From the NCBI RefSeq assembly GCF_025685605.1, contig NZ_JAGTUT010000001.1, positions 1,426,001 to 1,490,000 on the forward strand: a stretch of 64,000 bases of DNA, read 5' to 3'. The notes beneath the pieces were generated by a model. The model saw nothing but the letters and a program-made list of their open reading frames with translations, had not been told where the DNA came from and made no database searches. Below are positions 37,914-46,167 of this stretch, piece after piece; the first letter of the stretch is position 1, and every line of letters begins with the position of its first letter. Both the position numbers and the translations under genes were made by a program. This stretch comes from Granulicella arctica (lineage in GTDB: Bacteria; Acidobacteriota; Terriglobia; Terriglobales; Acidobacteriaceae).

Positions 37914-39446
37914 GTGCCTGCAGCCCCCGATGTCTACGACCTGATCGCCTACCCTGGCTTTGCCTACGCCAACACGCATCCTGATTCATTAGCCACGATG
38001 GCCATCCTGCACGGCCTGGATCCGACGCCCGTTGAACGATGCCGCGTCCTCGAAGTTGGCTGCAATGAAGGCTCCAATCTCATCCCGATGGCCTACAGCA
38101 TTCCCGGGGGGGAGTTTGTAGGCTTCGATCTGGCGAGTGTTCCCGTCGCCCACGCGCAGCAACGCATCCGGCAACTCGGACTTACCAACGTTCGCATCTT
38201 CCAGGCGGATATCCTGACCGTCGGTGACGATCCGTCCCAGCCGTTAGGCACCTTCGACTACATCATCGCGCACGGCGTCTATGCCTGGGTGCCGGAGCAC
38301 GTCCGCGACGCCCTGCTCGCCCTTTGCCGCGACCACCTCGCCCCGAACGGGATCGGCTTCATCAGCTACAACGCCCTGCCCGGCGGTCATCTGCGGGATC
38401 TCAACCGGGACATACTTTCGCTGCGCTCCACCGCCTCGGACGACCCGATCGAAGGCATCAACCAGGGTCTTGAGCTGATGCAGTTCGTAATTGAGGCGCG
38501 ACCGGAGCACGATCCGCTTCGGCTGCTGCTGGAGTCGCAGATCAAACAGCTTCGCAAGCGTGGCCATGGCGTCATCTTCCACGATGAACTGGCTCCGGCA
38601 CAGAGACCCGTTTCGGTGACGACCTTTGTCAGCCACGCTGGCGGGCACGGGCTCCGATATGTAAGCGAAGCCTCCATGCCGCCTCCGAACGACGCCTGCT
38701 TCCAGCCCAAGACCGCCGCCACCGCAAAGGCGATGGCCCATGGAGACTGGCTTGCCGAGGAGCAGATTCTCGACTTCGCCCGGATGCGCAAGTACCGCGA
38801 GACCCTGCTCTGTCGCACGGATCGCCCTGTGACGATCGACCTGCGCCTCGATCGTCTCAGCCTTCTGCGCTTCGCATCGCCCGCGCAGGTGGCCACGGCT
38901 GCGGACCCCGCAAAGCGCGTCTTCATCCTTCCGAACACGTTACAGATGGAGAGCCAGCACCCGGGAACCATCGCGCTCCTTGACCATCTGATCGCTGCAT
39001 GGCCATCCTCGGTCCCTTTCGCCGAGATCGCGAGCCTCCTGACCTCGAATGATGTTGCGCTGGACGCCGAGTTCTTCACCCTGCTGATCCGCCTCGTCGT
39101 CGCGCGCGTCATCACGCTGCACACCTGGAAGGCTCCAGTGAGCAGCCGCGTTGGGAGGCGTCCGCTTGTGAGCGCCATTGCGCGGCAGGAGGCATCGACC
39201 GCCGATACGGTCACTACGCTGCTCCACACGACCCTCAGCGTCGCAGACCCTGTCGTCCGGGAGTTCGTTCTTCTGCTTGATGGCTCACGAGAACGGGGAG
39301 CACTCCTGAAAGCGTTCCAGCAGGCCCATCCTGACCAGCCCGAGGCATCGATCGTTGAAGGCATCGAGGCCACCCTGCAACTTCTGAACCGGGCTGGTAC
39401 GCTCCTCGCGGACAATGCACAGGAGGAGACCGACCAGCAGGATTGA
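37914..39446 (+). CDS. SAM-dependent methyltransferase with regulatory domain
   Basis: A 510-residue soluble protein starting at GTG 37914 after a GAGGAG site. The N-terminal part is a class I methyltransferase: SAM motif I VLEVGCNEGSN at residues 46-55, with further motifs (FDLASVPVA; FDYIIAHGVYAWVPE). The middle matches a methyltransferase regulatory domain (PF10119-like, about residues 215-300), and the C-terminal about 200 residues are a helical winged-helix-like region seen in such fusions. The methyl acceptor is unknown. Gene order places it in a same-strand run with a serine hydrolase and a DUF6580-like membrane protein. Confidence 0.82.
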   Translation: MPAAPDVYDLIAYPGFAYANTHPDSLATMAILHGLDPTPVERCRVLEVGCNEGSNLIPMAYSIPGGEFVGFDLASVPVAHAQQRIRQLGLTNVRIFQADILTVGDDPSQPLGTFDYIIAHGVYAWVPEHVRDALLALCRDHLAPNGIGFISYNALPGGHLRDLNRDILSLRSTASDDPIEGINQGLELMQFVIEARPEHDPLRLLLESQIKQLRKRGHGVIFHDELAPAQRPVSVTTFVSHAGGHGLRYVSEASMPPPNDACFQPKTAATAKAMAHGDWLAEEQILDFARMRKYRETLLCRTDRPVTIDLRLDRLSLLRFASPAQVATAADPAKRVFILPNTLQMESQHPGTIALLDHLIAAWPSSVPFAEIASLLTSNDVALDAEFFTLLIRLVVARVITLHTWKAPVSSRVGRRPLVSAIARQEASTADTVTTLLHTTLSVADPVVREFVLLLDGSRERGALLKAFQQAHPDQPEASIVEGIEATLQLLNRAGTLLADNAQEETDQQD

Positions 39447-39532
39447 GTTGACCCACTGCTTCTGAAGGCCCAGAATTGAGACTGGCAGCTTCTTGTGCGC
39501 CTCCGTGTCTCTCCGGATTAAGGATCTTCCCC

Positions 39533-40078
39533 ATGACAGCCTATGTAGCTCTCCTCGTCGCAGTTCTCAGCCGCCTTCTTCCCCACGCCTTCCACACCAC
39601 CAGCGTCGGCTTTACTGCGGTGGGTGGCGGCCTGCTCTTCTTCGGAGCACGCCGGAGTCGCTGGCAGACGGTCTTCGCCGTGCTTGCCCTGATGGCGACC
39701 GACTACTACCTCACCGTCTGCGCATACTCCTACGCCTTCCACGCCAGCCACTATGTTGTCACCTGGGTCTGGTACGCGGCGGTCTGCCTGATGGGTCACC
39801 AGCTTCTCGCGGGTAAGCCTTCGGCCCTCAAGGTGGGTGGCGCAGTTCTCGCCTCGTCCACGTCGTTCTTCATCCTGAGCAACTTCGCGCTCTGGGCTGG
39901 CGGCACGCTCTACGCCCATACGCTTGCCGGTCTCGGGACCTGCTTTGTCACGGCGATTCCCTTCTACGCGAACGACGCCATGTCGACCGCTATCACCGCC
40001 GGCGCACTGTTTGGCCTACCCGCTCTTGCAGCCAGCATCGCTGAGAGTCTGCATGACGGACAGATCGCAAAGGCCTAA
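39533..40078 (+). CDS. DUF6580-like small integral membrane protein
   Basis: A 181-residue protein starting at ATG 39533 behind AAGGA; an upstream start at 39476 would give a non-hydrophobic leader. It has about five helices and resembles the DUF6580 putative transport family, related to small S-component-like membrane proteins. The motif LMATDYYLTVCAYSYAFHASHYVVTW has polar residues in a helix and could bind a ligand. Function unknown. Its stop codon is the outer end of the palindrome at 40076-40157. Confidence 0.72.
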   Translation: MTAYVALLVAVLSRLLPHAFHTTSVGFTAVGGGLLFFGARRSRWQTVFAVLALMATDYYLTVCAYSYAFHASHYVVTWVWYAAVCLMGHQLLAGKPSALKVGGAVLASSTSFFILSNFALWAGGTLYAHTLAGLGTCFVTAIPFYANDAMSTAITAGALFGLPALAASIAESLHDGQIAKA

Positions 40079-40157
40079 CACGGATCAGTGCGGATGACAC
40101 GAATTTGAGTGCAGCAGATCTTGCACTGATTGGTGTTATCCGCACTGATCGGTGTTA
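40076..40157. repeat. Stop-to-stop palindrome between convergent genes
   Basis: Two 25-nt arms (40076-40100 and 40133-40157) pair with 23 Watson-Crick pairs, one G-U and one mismatch. The 32-nt loop contains a second hairpin (AGTGCA 40108-40113 / TGCACT 40122-40127). The outermost TAA/TTA are the stop codons of the two flanking genes. It may be a bidirectional terminator or a palindromic mobile element. Confidence 0.8.
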
Positions 40158-40850
40158 AGTTTTGTCTTCCTCTTCCGCGGGGAACTTTACTCCCCGCTTT
40201 CCATCGAAGAGCTTGCGGATCACGTAGATCGCGAGTAGCAGGAGCAGCACCCCACACCCGGCAAGGACCAGGCCGAAGTGATGGTGGAGCGCGCCCATTG
40301 CAGTTGTCAGAATCTTCTGTCCGAAGAAGATGATGAGGAACGACACCACCACGAAGCGGATGAACTTGCCCAGAAAGATCGCGCTGAAGTACCAGACCAG
40401 CCGCATCTCGAAGACGCCCGCAGCAAACTCGAACAGCTTCACGGGGAATGGCGGCGGCGCCATCGCGGGTAGCATGATCGCGAGAAACTCCTGCTTCTCG
40501 AAGCGATCGCGCAGCTTCTCGTAGCGCTCGCGATTGATCCGCTTCAGCAGGAAAAGCTCGCCGCCCGCACGACCAAGGAAGTAGGGCAGCAGGCTGCCGA
40601 CGGCCGAGCCCAGCGCGGCCATCAGGCAATACACCACGGCCCGCGCATGGTCGTGTACGACGTAATCCACCACCATCGCATCGAGCGGCATGGGAATCGC
40701 CGCCGAATCGATCACCGCAATCGCGCCCACCCCCCACGCTCCCAACGGCTTGAGCAAGGCAAGGATGGCGAGATTCCACTTCATCAGAAAGCCGAAGCGG
40801 GAGTGATGCGGCGCCACGGCTCCGGCGGCGGCTACAGGATTAAATCTCAT
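40155..40850 (-). CDS. VTT-domain (DedA/YqaA-like) membrane protein
   Basis: A 231-residue protein from ATG 40850, which has AAGGA upstream; the longer frame to 40913 would overlap mogA by over 70 nt. It contains the VTT/SNARE-associated domain: [30 protein letters not shown] and [15 protein letters not shown], with five to six helices. Bacterial DedA relatives flip lipids such as undecaprenyl phosphate or phosphatidylethanolamine, so a role in membrane lipid traffic is plausible. It overlaps the 3-prime end of mogA by 11 nt and is likely co-expressed with it. Confidence 0.85.
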   Translation of the reverse strand: MRFNPVAAAGAVAPHHSRFGFLMKWNLAILALLKPLGAWGVGAIAVIDSAAIPMPLDAMVVDYVVHDHARAVVYCLMAALGSAVGSLLPYFLGRAGGELFLLKRINRERYEKLRDRFEKQEFLAIMLPAMAPPPFPVKLFEFAAGVFEMRLVWYFSAIFLGKFIRFVVVSFLIIFFGQKILTTAMGALHHHFGLVLAGCGVLLLLLAIYVIRKLFDGKRGVKFPAEEEDKT

Positions 40851-41403
40851 GGCTGGTCCTTGCCTCAGGACTACTTGACTCGGAGTTGCCAGGCTCATGG
40901 CTGCTCGGCTCATGCGAGGTCAGCCCTGCCAGCAGGTCGAGCGCATGGGGCAGCAGAGGCAGGATCGCCGCCAGCGAGGTCTCGGCACCCGCCGGGCTGC
41001 CCGGTAGATTCACAATGAGCGTGCTCCCCACCGTCCCGCAGACGGCGCGGCTCAGTGGCGCGAGTGGCGTGTGCTGCAGGCCATCGGCGCGCATCCGCTC
41101 CGCAAGACCCTCCACCAGCCGTTCACAGACCATCCGCGTCGCCTCGGGCGTCACATCGCGCGCGGCCAGCCCCGTGCCACCCGTGGTGACGATCAGGGAT
41201 GCCGTGCGCGCGTGGTGCCGCAACGCTTCAACGATCTCGTCGAACTCGTCCGGCAAGACATGAGCCGCAGGGTTATGGGCACCGGCAGCAAGCAGCAGGC
41301 GCACCACCGCTGGACCGGAGAGGTCCTGCTGGGTGCCCTGAAAGCAGCGATCGCTAATCGTAAGGACTACTGTGCGGATATCGGAACGGAAGCGCGGAAT
41401 CAC
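40840..41403 (-). CDS. mogA: Molybdenum cofactor biosynthesis protein MogA/MoaB
   Basis: A 187-residue MoCF-domain protein that adenylylates molybdopterin or supports molybdate insertion. Family motifs are [11 protein letters not shown] at the N-terminus, [16 protein letters not shown] in the centre and NLPGSPAG near residue 140. A Ser/Glu/His-rich tail of about 25 residues ([15 protein letters not shown]) exceeds the usual length and may be disordered. No other Mo-cofactor gene is in the window. The VTT gene downstream overlaps it by 11 nt. Confidence 0.87.
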   Translation of the reverse strand: MIPRFRSDIRTVVLTISDRCFQGTQQDLSGPAVVRLLLAAGAHNPAAHVLPDEFDEIVEALRHHARTASLIVTTGGTGLAARDVTPEATRMVCERLVEGLAERMRADGLQHTPLAPLSRAVCGTVGSTLIVNLPGSPAGAETSLAAILPLLPHALDLLAGLTSHEPSSHEPGNSESSSPEARTSHEI

Positions 41404-41451
41404 AGGGCTTAGTTTACGGTACGGGGCACCGCTCAGCGTTAACAGATCACG

Positions 41452-42498
41452 CTATGGCTGCGAGTAGTAGCCCGTCCGCGTTCGTGCCGTCAGCCCTGGC
41501 TGACCAACCTGCACCTGGATCTGGTGATATTCGTCGGCATGGTCGGAGGGCGGCGCGTCGAACGAAATCTCGTAGTAAGCCTTCGTGTCGTCCATCACAC
41601 GCTGTAGTTCGCCCGTAATGTCGTTGTTGGAGTTCAGCACGAGACCTCCGCTCTGGGTGGCGAGCACCTGCAGCCCAAGGTCGCCGAGATCGACCTTGCC
41701 CGCCTTGCTGACACCCTTGACGAACTCCTGGTAGTACGAGCTTCGCAGAACCGACTCACTCGCTCCGAGCGGATCGACACTGTAGAGCGTCATGCGCGCC
41801 TGCCGCATCTTGTTCGACATGTCGATGACCTCGGCGAAGATCTGGTCCTGCTGCTTGCGGTCGAGATCGACAGCCGGACCCGAGAGCAGCGGCCAGCCCG
41901 GCGAGATCCACAGGAGAATCTTGCGTCCTGGCCGGGCCGCCTCGCGTGCCGTAAGCTGCCGCAGGGCCACCATGGAGAGCTGGAACCGGTCCGACGCGCC
42001 ATAGAAACCCGCAGACCGTCGAATATCCCGCAGGCCAATCGTGAACTTGTCCAGATCGGCGCTTAGCGCGTTTCCATCGGTGGAGAAGCCGTCCTGCACC
42101 TGCGTTCCCGTGTCCGTAAAGATCGCCAGCGACGTTGGGTGTGCCAGGTGGCCACCGTTGGCCTTCAGAAATGCTTCTATCTGCTGCCGCTCGTAGGCCA
42201 CGCTCTGGAAGTTGGTGTTGACCGCGTCGACAAGGAGGACCACCTCGATCGGTGCCTGATCGGCGGTAAGCGCCTTGAATGAGGTAAGCGGGCGCGCAAC
42301 CTTGTTATCCAGAAGCGTGAACTCCGGCTGCTGCAGACCACCTACCGGCTGACCCGACTTCGGCGTCACCACAACATCAAGAACAATCTTGTTTCCCGCA
42401 TGGGGCGAAGAGGAGAGTGCTTCCTGCTGGGCCAATCCAAAACTTGTAGCAATGAGGGAGCAACCGAGAATCAGGCCGAGACGCGTACTGCTGTACAT
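41452..42498 (-). CDS. VWA-domain protein, acidobacterial VWFA-related type
   Basis: A 348-residue exported protein with a Sec signal (cleavage near GLA-Q, residue 23). It begins with a short beta-sandwich (KIVLDVVVTPKSGQPVGGLQQPEF), followed by a von Willebrand A fold. This architecture is the VWFA-related domain largely found in Acidobacteria. The metal site is degenerate: the DxSxS motif reads D91-A-V-N-T95. It may therefore bind protein partners without metal. Its function is unknown. It diverges from the acyltransferase gene. Confidence 0.8.
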   Translation of the reverse strand: MYSSTRLGLILGCSLIATSFGLAQQEALSSSPHAGNKIVLDVVVTPKSGQPVGGLQQPEFTLLDNKVARPLTSFKALTADQAPIEVVLLVDAVNTNFQSVAYERQQIEAFLKANGGHLAHPTSLAIFTDTGTQVQDGFSTDGNALSADLDKFTIGLRDIRRSAGFYGASDRFQLSMVALRQLTAREAARPGRKILLWISPGWPLLSGPAVDLDRKQQDQIFAEVIDMSNKMRQARMTLYSVDPLGASESVLRSSYYQEFVKGVSKAGKVDLGDLGLQVLATQSGGLVLNSNNDITGELQRVMDDTKAYYEISFDAPPSDHADEYHQIQVQVGQPGLTARTRTGYYSQP

Positions 42499-42638
42499 AA
42501 GTTCCCTTCGTCCGAGCGGAAGGCCGAAGTCTCCGTTGGAGCCTGCACGTAAATGCGCAGAGCGTAGATCTTTAGACGCGATTGGAGGCTACCGAGTTTC
42601 GGTTATCCCTCTGCCCAGACCATCAAGCACAATAGGGC

Positions 42639-43829
42639 ATGCCTGCCGTCGCTACCAACCCCAACCGAAGCTGGAGCCGCCTCGACGGCGTCGATCTTCT
42701 GCGCGGCCTCGCCATCTTCTTCGTGCTGATGAATCACGTCAACATGCGCCTGCTTGGCACAAAGGTTCCGTACGCGAAGGGGCTGCCGGATCAACTCGTC
42801 TCCTCGCTCGTGTGGAACGGCCAGTATGGCGTGCAGATCTTCTTCGCCATCTCCGGCTTTCTCATCACCTCGACGACGCTGCGCCGCTGGGGATCGGTCG
42901 CCCGCGTGAGCATCTGCGACTTCTACCTGCTTCGCTTCGCCCGTATCGGACCGCTGCTGCTCCTGCTGCTGGCCATCCTGAGCACGCTGCACCTCGCGCA
43001 CGTCGATGGCTTTATCGTCGGCCACAAGACCGGCGGCCTTGGTCGCGCCCTGTTCGCCGCACTCACCTTTCACATCAATCTGCTCGAAGCCCATCGCGGC
43101 TACCTTCCGCCAAGCTGGGACATCCTCTGGTCGCTCTCCGTCGAGGAGATGTTCTACCTCTTCTTTCCGCTCGCCTGCCGCCTCTTTCGTCGGGAGCGCT
43201 TCCTCGTGGTGCCGCTGCTCCTCTTCGTGGCGCTTGGTCCCATCGCCCGGTCGCACCTCTTCAATCACAACCCTGTCTGGCGCGAGTACTCCTACCTCGG
43301 CGGCATGGACGCCATCGCCCTCGGCTGCCTCACCGCGCTCTTCCTCGCCGGACGGCACCTCTCCCGAACTGCGGTACGACTCCTGTGTGGCTGCGGCGTC
43401 GCTGTACTCGTCTTCAGCCTTGGTTTCTCGCTGCGTGCCTACGCCTGGGGACTTGGCCACAACGGCCTCGACATGACGATCCTTGCCGTTGGCACCTGCA
43501 TGGTGATCGCGGCGGCAGCCGAGTCCCGGTGGCGAGCACCACGCCTGCTCGCGCCGCTCCGCATCGTCGGCCAGCGCAGCTACGAGATCTACCTCACTCA
43601 CATCTTTGCCGTCCTCGGGCTCTTCAGCTTGTTTCTAGCCGCTGGCAAGCCGATGCGTGCTGTTCCCGCCCTCTTTCTCGCCGTCCTCATCGTTGGACCG
43701 CTGCTGGGCTACCTGGTCGCTCGCATCTATTCGGAGCCAATTAATCGCCGGCTCCGCGCGCGTTGGAACGACGGACCAAGGCAGCTTGGCTCCGTCGTTG
43801 ACAGTGGTCAGACAGCCCCGCTCGATTGA
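42639..43829 (+). CDS. Acyltransferase 3 (OafA/YrhL) family membrane protein
   Basis: A 396-residue protein with about ten membrane helices. The N-terminal RLDGVDLLRGLAIFFVLMNHVN carries the R-x(10)-H motif typical of the acyltransferase-3 family, and WSLSVEEMFYLFFPL is the second signature. These enzymes transfer O-acetyl or other acyl groups to extracytoplasmic sugars, such as O-antigen or exopolysaccharide. No polysaccharide gene cluster surrounds it, so the acceptor is unknown. A second in-frame reading on the same strand, out of phase, is a shadow. Confidence 0.88.
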   Translation: MPAVATNPNRSWSRLDGVDLLRGLAIFFVLMNHVNMRLLGTKVPYAKGLPDQLVSSLVWNGQYGVQIFFAISGFLITSTTLRRWGSVARVSICDFYLLRFARIGPLLLLLLAILSTLHLAHVDGFIVGHKTGGLGRALFAALTFHINLLEAHRGYLPPSWDILWSLSVEEMFYLFFPLACRLFRRERFLVVPLLLFVALGPIARSHLFNHNPVWREYSYLGGMDAIALGCLTALFLAGRHLSRTAVRLLCGCGVAVLVFSLGFSLRAYAWGLGHNGLDMTILAVGTCMVIAAAAESRWRAPRLLAPLRIVGQRSYEIYLTHIFAVLGLFSLFLAAGKPMRAVPALFLAVLIVGPLLGYLVARIYSEPINRRLRARWNDGPRQLGSVVDSGQTAPLD

Positions 43830-43995
43830 ACGGAACGACGTGTGCGGCGCTGAGGAGTGTGAACTTCTCACCGAAGCTGCAAAGGATGAGAAAATAGAAC
43901 CGGGATCGGTGCAACTCGAATCTAATGCGTCCATTTTCCCGATGCGGCGACGATCCGAACTTTATCGGTCCAACAAGCGTCTTACCTACTAGCTC

Positions 43996-45051
43996 ATGCC
44001 TGCACCTTTTCTCGAAACACCCCCGAACCCGGTCGAATCATCCCAGACGACCAAGGTCCGCACTGGCCGCTATGGCGAGCTTGAGGAACATGAGATCGTT
44101 CGTCTGCTGGATACGCTTGATGACGAGCGCTCCAAAGCCCGCTTTCGCGAATCCATCTACATCTCGGTCTTTGTCTACATCATCGTCTCGTGGTTCGTCT
44201 TTTACGGTCCCCGAATCCTTTTTCACCAGCCGCGCCTCGTCAACCCCTTCGACGTATTGAAGCAGCGTGAGATGACCGAGTTGCAGGTCCCGCGCGATAT
44301 AGCGAAGCAGTTGCAGCAGGCTCAGAAGAGCGGCAAGGCACCGAAGCAGCCAGCCGAACACCAGGTCGATCAGAAGACCCTCCAGGCCATGCGCAAGGCT
44401 GCACCGGCTCCGAAGCCTCTGCCTGCGACGCCGCAGCCGCAGCAGGCAGCGACACCTCCTCCGCCACCGCCGGTCCAGCAGGCGCAGCAGACGCCGCTGC
44501 CGCAGATTGAACGGCCTACCCAGCCTCAGTTGGAGAAGGTTCCCGATGCACCGAAGCCCTCGCCGAACTTCGGTGGTGGCAGCAAGAGCGCCGGGAGCAC
44601 CATCCGCGATGCCATACAGGGTGCCACCAAGGATCGTGGCGGCAATGGCGACTACAGCAACGGCATCACGCCCTCGAAGTCAGGCGTCGGTACCGGGGTC
44701 GACATCCTCTCGGACACGATGGGCGTCAACTTCGACCCCTACCTGAAAAAGATCATGCGGCAGATCTACAACACCTGGATCCCGCTGATCCCCGAAGAGG
44801 CCCGCCCGCCGCTCAACAAGCAGGGCGTCACCCAGCTTCGCATCACGATCATGCCCGACGGCAGGCTTCATGTTCAGGACGGCAGCAACGACGGCATGGT
44901 CCTCGAAGGCTCGTCCCACGACGATGCACTCAACCGTGCCGCATGGGGATCGGTCACTGGCGTGGGTCAGTTCCCTCCGCTGCCCAGCGAATTTCACGGC
45001 CCAAATTTGACCCTGCGTATTCACTACCTGGTTAACATGAAGCAGGAGTAG
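43996..45051 (+). CDS. TonB-like energy-transducer protein
   Basis: A 351-residue single-anchor protein. About 48 cytoplasmic residues are followed by one helix (YISVFVYIIVSWFVFYG, about 53-72), a long Pro/Gln-rich periplasmic linker (about 110-200, with PPPPPP and Gln runs) and a C-terminal TonB-like domain (about 245-351, ...FDPYLKKIMRQIYNTWIPLIP...ITIMPDGRL). It could power the large Oar-type receptors by connecting inner and outer membranes. The cytoplasmic extension is longer than in canonical TonB, and exbB/exbD are not adjacent, so this role is inferred. A small membrane ORF overlaps its stop codon. Confidence 0.75.
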   Translation: MPAPFLETPPNPVESSQTTKVRTGRYGELEEHEIVRLLDTLDDERSKARFRESIYISVFVYIIVSWFVFYGPRILFHQPRLVNPFDVLKQREMTELQVPRDIAKQLQQAQKSGKAPKQPAEHQVDQKTLQAMRKAAPAPKPLPATPQPQQAATPPPPPPVQQAQQTPLPQIERPTQPQLEKVPDAPKPSPNFGGGSKSAGSTIRDAIQGATKDRGGNGDYSNGITPSKSGVGTGVDILSDTMGVNFDPYLKKIMRQIYNTWIPLIPEEARPPLNKQGVTQLRITIMPDGRLHVQDGSNDGMVLEGSSHDDALNRAAWGSVTGVGQFPPLPSEFHGPNLTLRIHYLVNMKQE

Positions 45052-45191
45052 TGGACACCCCTGCGGAACTGCAACAGCGACGGCGACAGGTACGTGGCCT
45101 CCTCGTGATCGCAGCCCTTGTCCTCGCGGGCAGCCTCTGGCGAGCGGGAGCTGCACGGGTCTTCACTCTCGGATGGTGGCGGCTTTGGTAG
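45051..45191 (+). CDS. Small single-helix membrane protein (46 codons)
   Basis: A GTG start overlaps the preceding stop (TAGTG), with AGGAG just upstream inside the last codons of the TonB-like gene. The 46-residue product has a basic start (QQRRRQVRG), one hydrophobic helix (LLVIAALVLAGSLW) and ends GWWRLW. Its last 19 nt overlap miaA. The overlaps at both ends and the good ribosome site argue it is translated and couples the TonB-like gene to miaA. I do not recognise a family. Confidence 0.6.
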   Translation: MDTPAELQQRRRQVRGLLVIAALVLAGSLWRAGAARVFTLGWWRLW

Positions 45192-46135
45192 ACACGCCGC
45201 TCATCGTTCTCGCAGGCCCAACGGCAAGCGGGAAGACCGCACTCGCCATCCATCTAGCGGAAGAGTTCGGCGGGGAGATTGTTAGCTGCGACTCGGTCGC
45301 GGTCTACCGCGGCATGGAGATTGGCACGGCCAAGCCCTCCGTCGCAGAGCGTTCCCTGGTTCCCCATCACCTGATCGACGTCGTCTGGCCGGACGAGGCA
45401 TGCACCGCCGGAGACTACAGCCATCTCGCCCGCGAATCGCTCATCGGCATCCGTGAGCGCGGTCACCTGCCCATCGTCGCGGGCGGTACGGGCCTCTACC
45501 TGCGCGCGCTGATCGATGGGCTCTTCCCCTCTCCGCCGCGCCAGGACGAGCTTCGGGATCGCCTGCGCAAGAGGGCGGAAGGCAAAGGCGCGGCGTATCT
45601 GCACCGCATCCTGTGCCGACTCGACCCTGCTGCGGCGAAGGTCATTCATCCCAACGATGTGTCGAAGGCGATTCGCGCCATTGAGGTCAGCCTGGCGGCG
45701 CGACAGCCCCTGACGGAGCAGTGGCAGAAGGGCCGCGATGCGTTGACTGGGTACGGCATCCTGCGGCTCGGCTTGAATCCGCCTCGGGAGCGGTTGTATG
45801 AGCGCATCAACCTGCGCGCTGCGGCGATGTTCGAGCGCGGGCTGGTTGAGGAGACGGAGCAGTTGGTGGAGCGATATGGCTTTGAGTGCAGGCCGTTCAC
45901 CTCGCTCGGCTACGCAGAGGCAATTGCTGTGCTGCGAGGCGAATGCACGCGGGATGACGCTATCAGGCGCGCCCAGCAGGGGCATCGCAACTACGCCAAG
46001 CGGCAGGGGACGTGGTTCCGACGGGAGCCGGAGATGCACTGGCTGGTCGGATGCGGTGGGGATGAAGAGGTCTGGGATCAAGCGAGGGGGTTAGTAGTTC
46101 GGCACCTGTCCAGTTATCCACGTGGAACATCTTGA
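45173..46135 (+). CDS. miaA: tRNA dimethylallyltransferase
   Basis: A 320-residue enzyme that prenylates N6 of A37 in tRNAs reading UNN codons. The P-loop GPTASGKT is at residues 15-22, the DSVAVYRGMEIGTAKP segment binds substrate, and the C-terminal RQGTWFRREPEMHWL signature is present. ATG 45173 is taken because the family begins shortly before the P-loop; it overlaps the small membrane ORF by 19 nt. The last codons contain one of two parS-like palindromes. Confidence 0.95.
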   Translation: MVAALVDTPLIVLAGPTASGKTALAIHLAEEFGGEIVSCDSVAVYRGMEIGTAKPSVAERSLVPHHLIDVVWPDEACTAGDYSHLARESLIGIRERGHLPIVAGGTGLYLRALIDGLFPSPPRQDELRDRLRKRAEGKGAAYLHRILCRLDPAAAKVIHPNDVSKAIRAIEVSLAARQPLTEQWQKGRDALTGYGILRLGLNPPRERLYERINLRAAAMFERGLVEETEQLVERYGFECRPFTSLGYAEAIAVLRGECTRDDAIRRAQQGHRNYAKRQGTWFRREPEMHWLVGCGGDEEVWDQARGLVVRHLSSYPRGTS

Positions 46136-46152
46136 ATGTTCCACGTGGAACA
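46114..46152. promoter_or_regulatory. Tandem parS-like ParB-binding sites
   Basis: Site 2 (46137-46152), TGTTCCACGTGGAACA, is a perfect palindrome matching the bacterial parS consensus tGTTnCACGTGnAACa. Site 1 (46114-46129) differs at two outer positions and is centred 23 bp away. It starts TTATCCACG, one base from a DnaA box. Site 1 lies in the end of miaA, site 2 after its stop. Confidence 0.7.
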
Positions 46153-46167
46153 TGTATAGGGCGCTTG

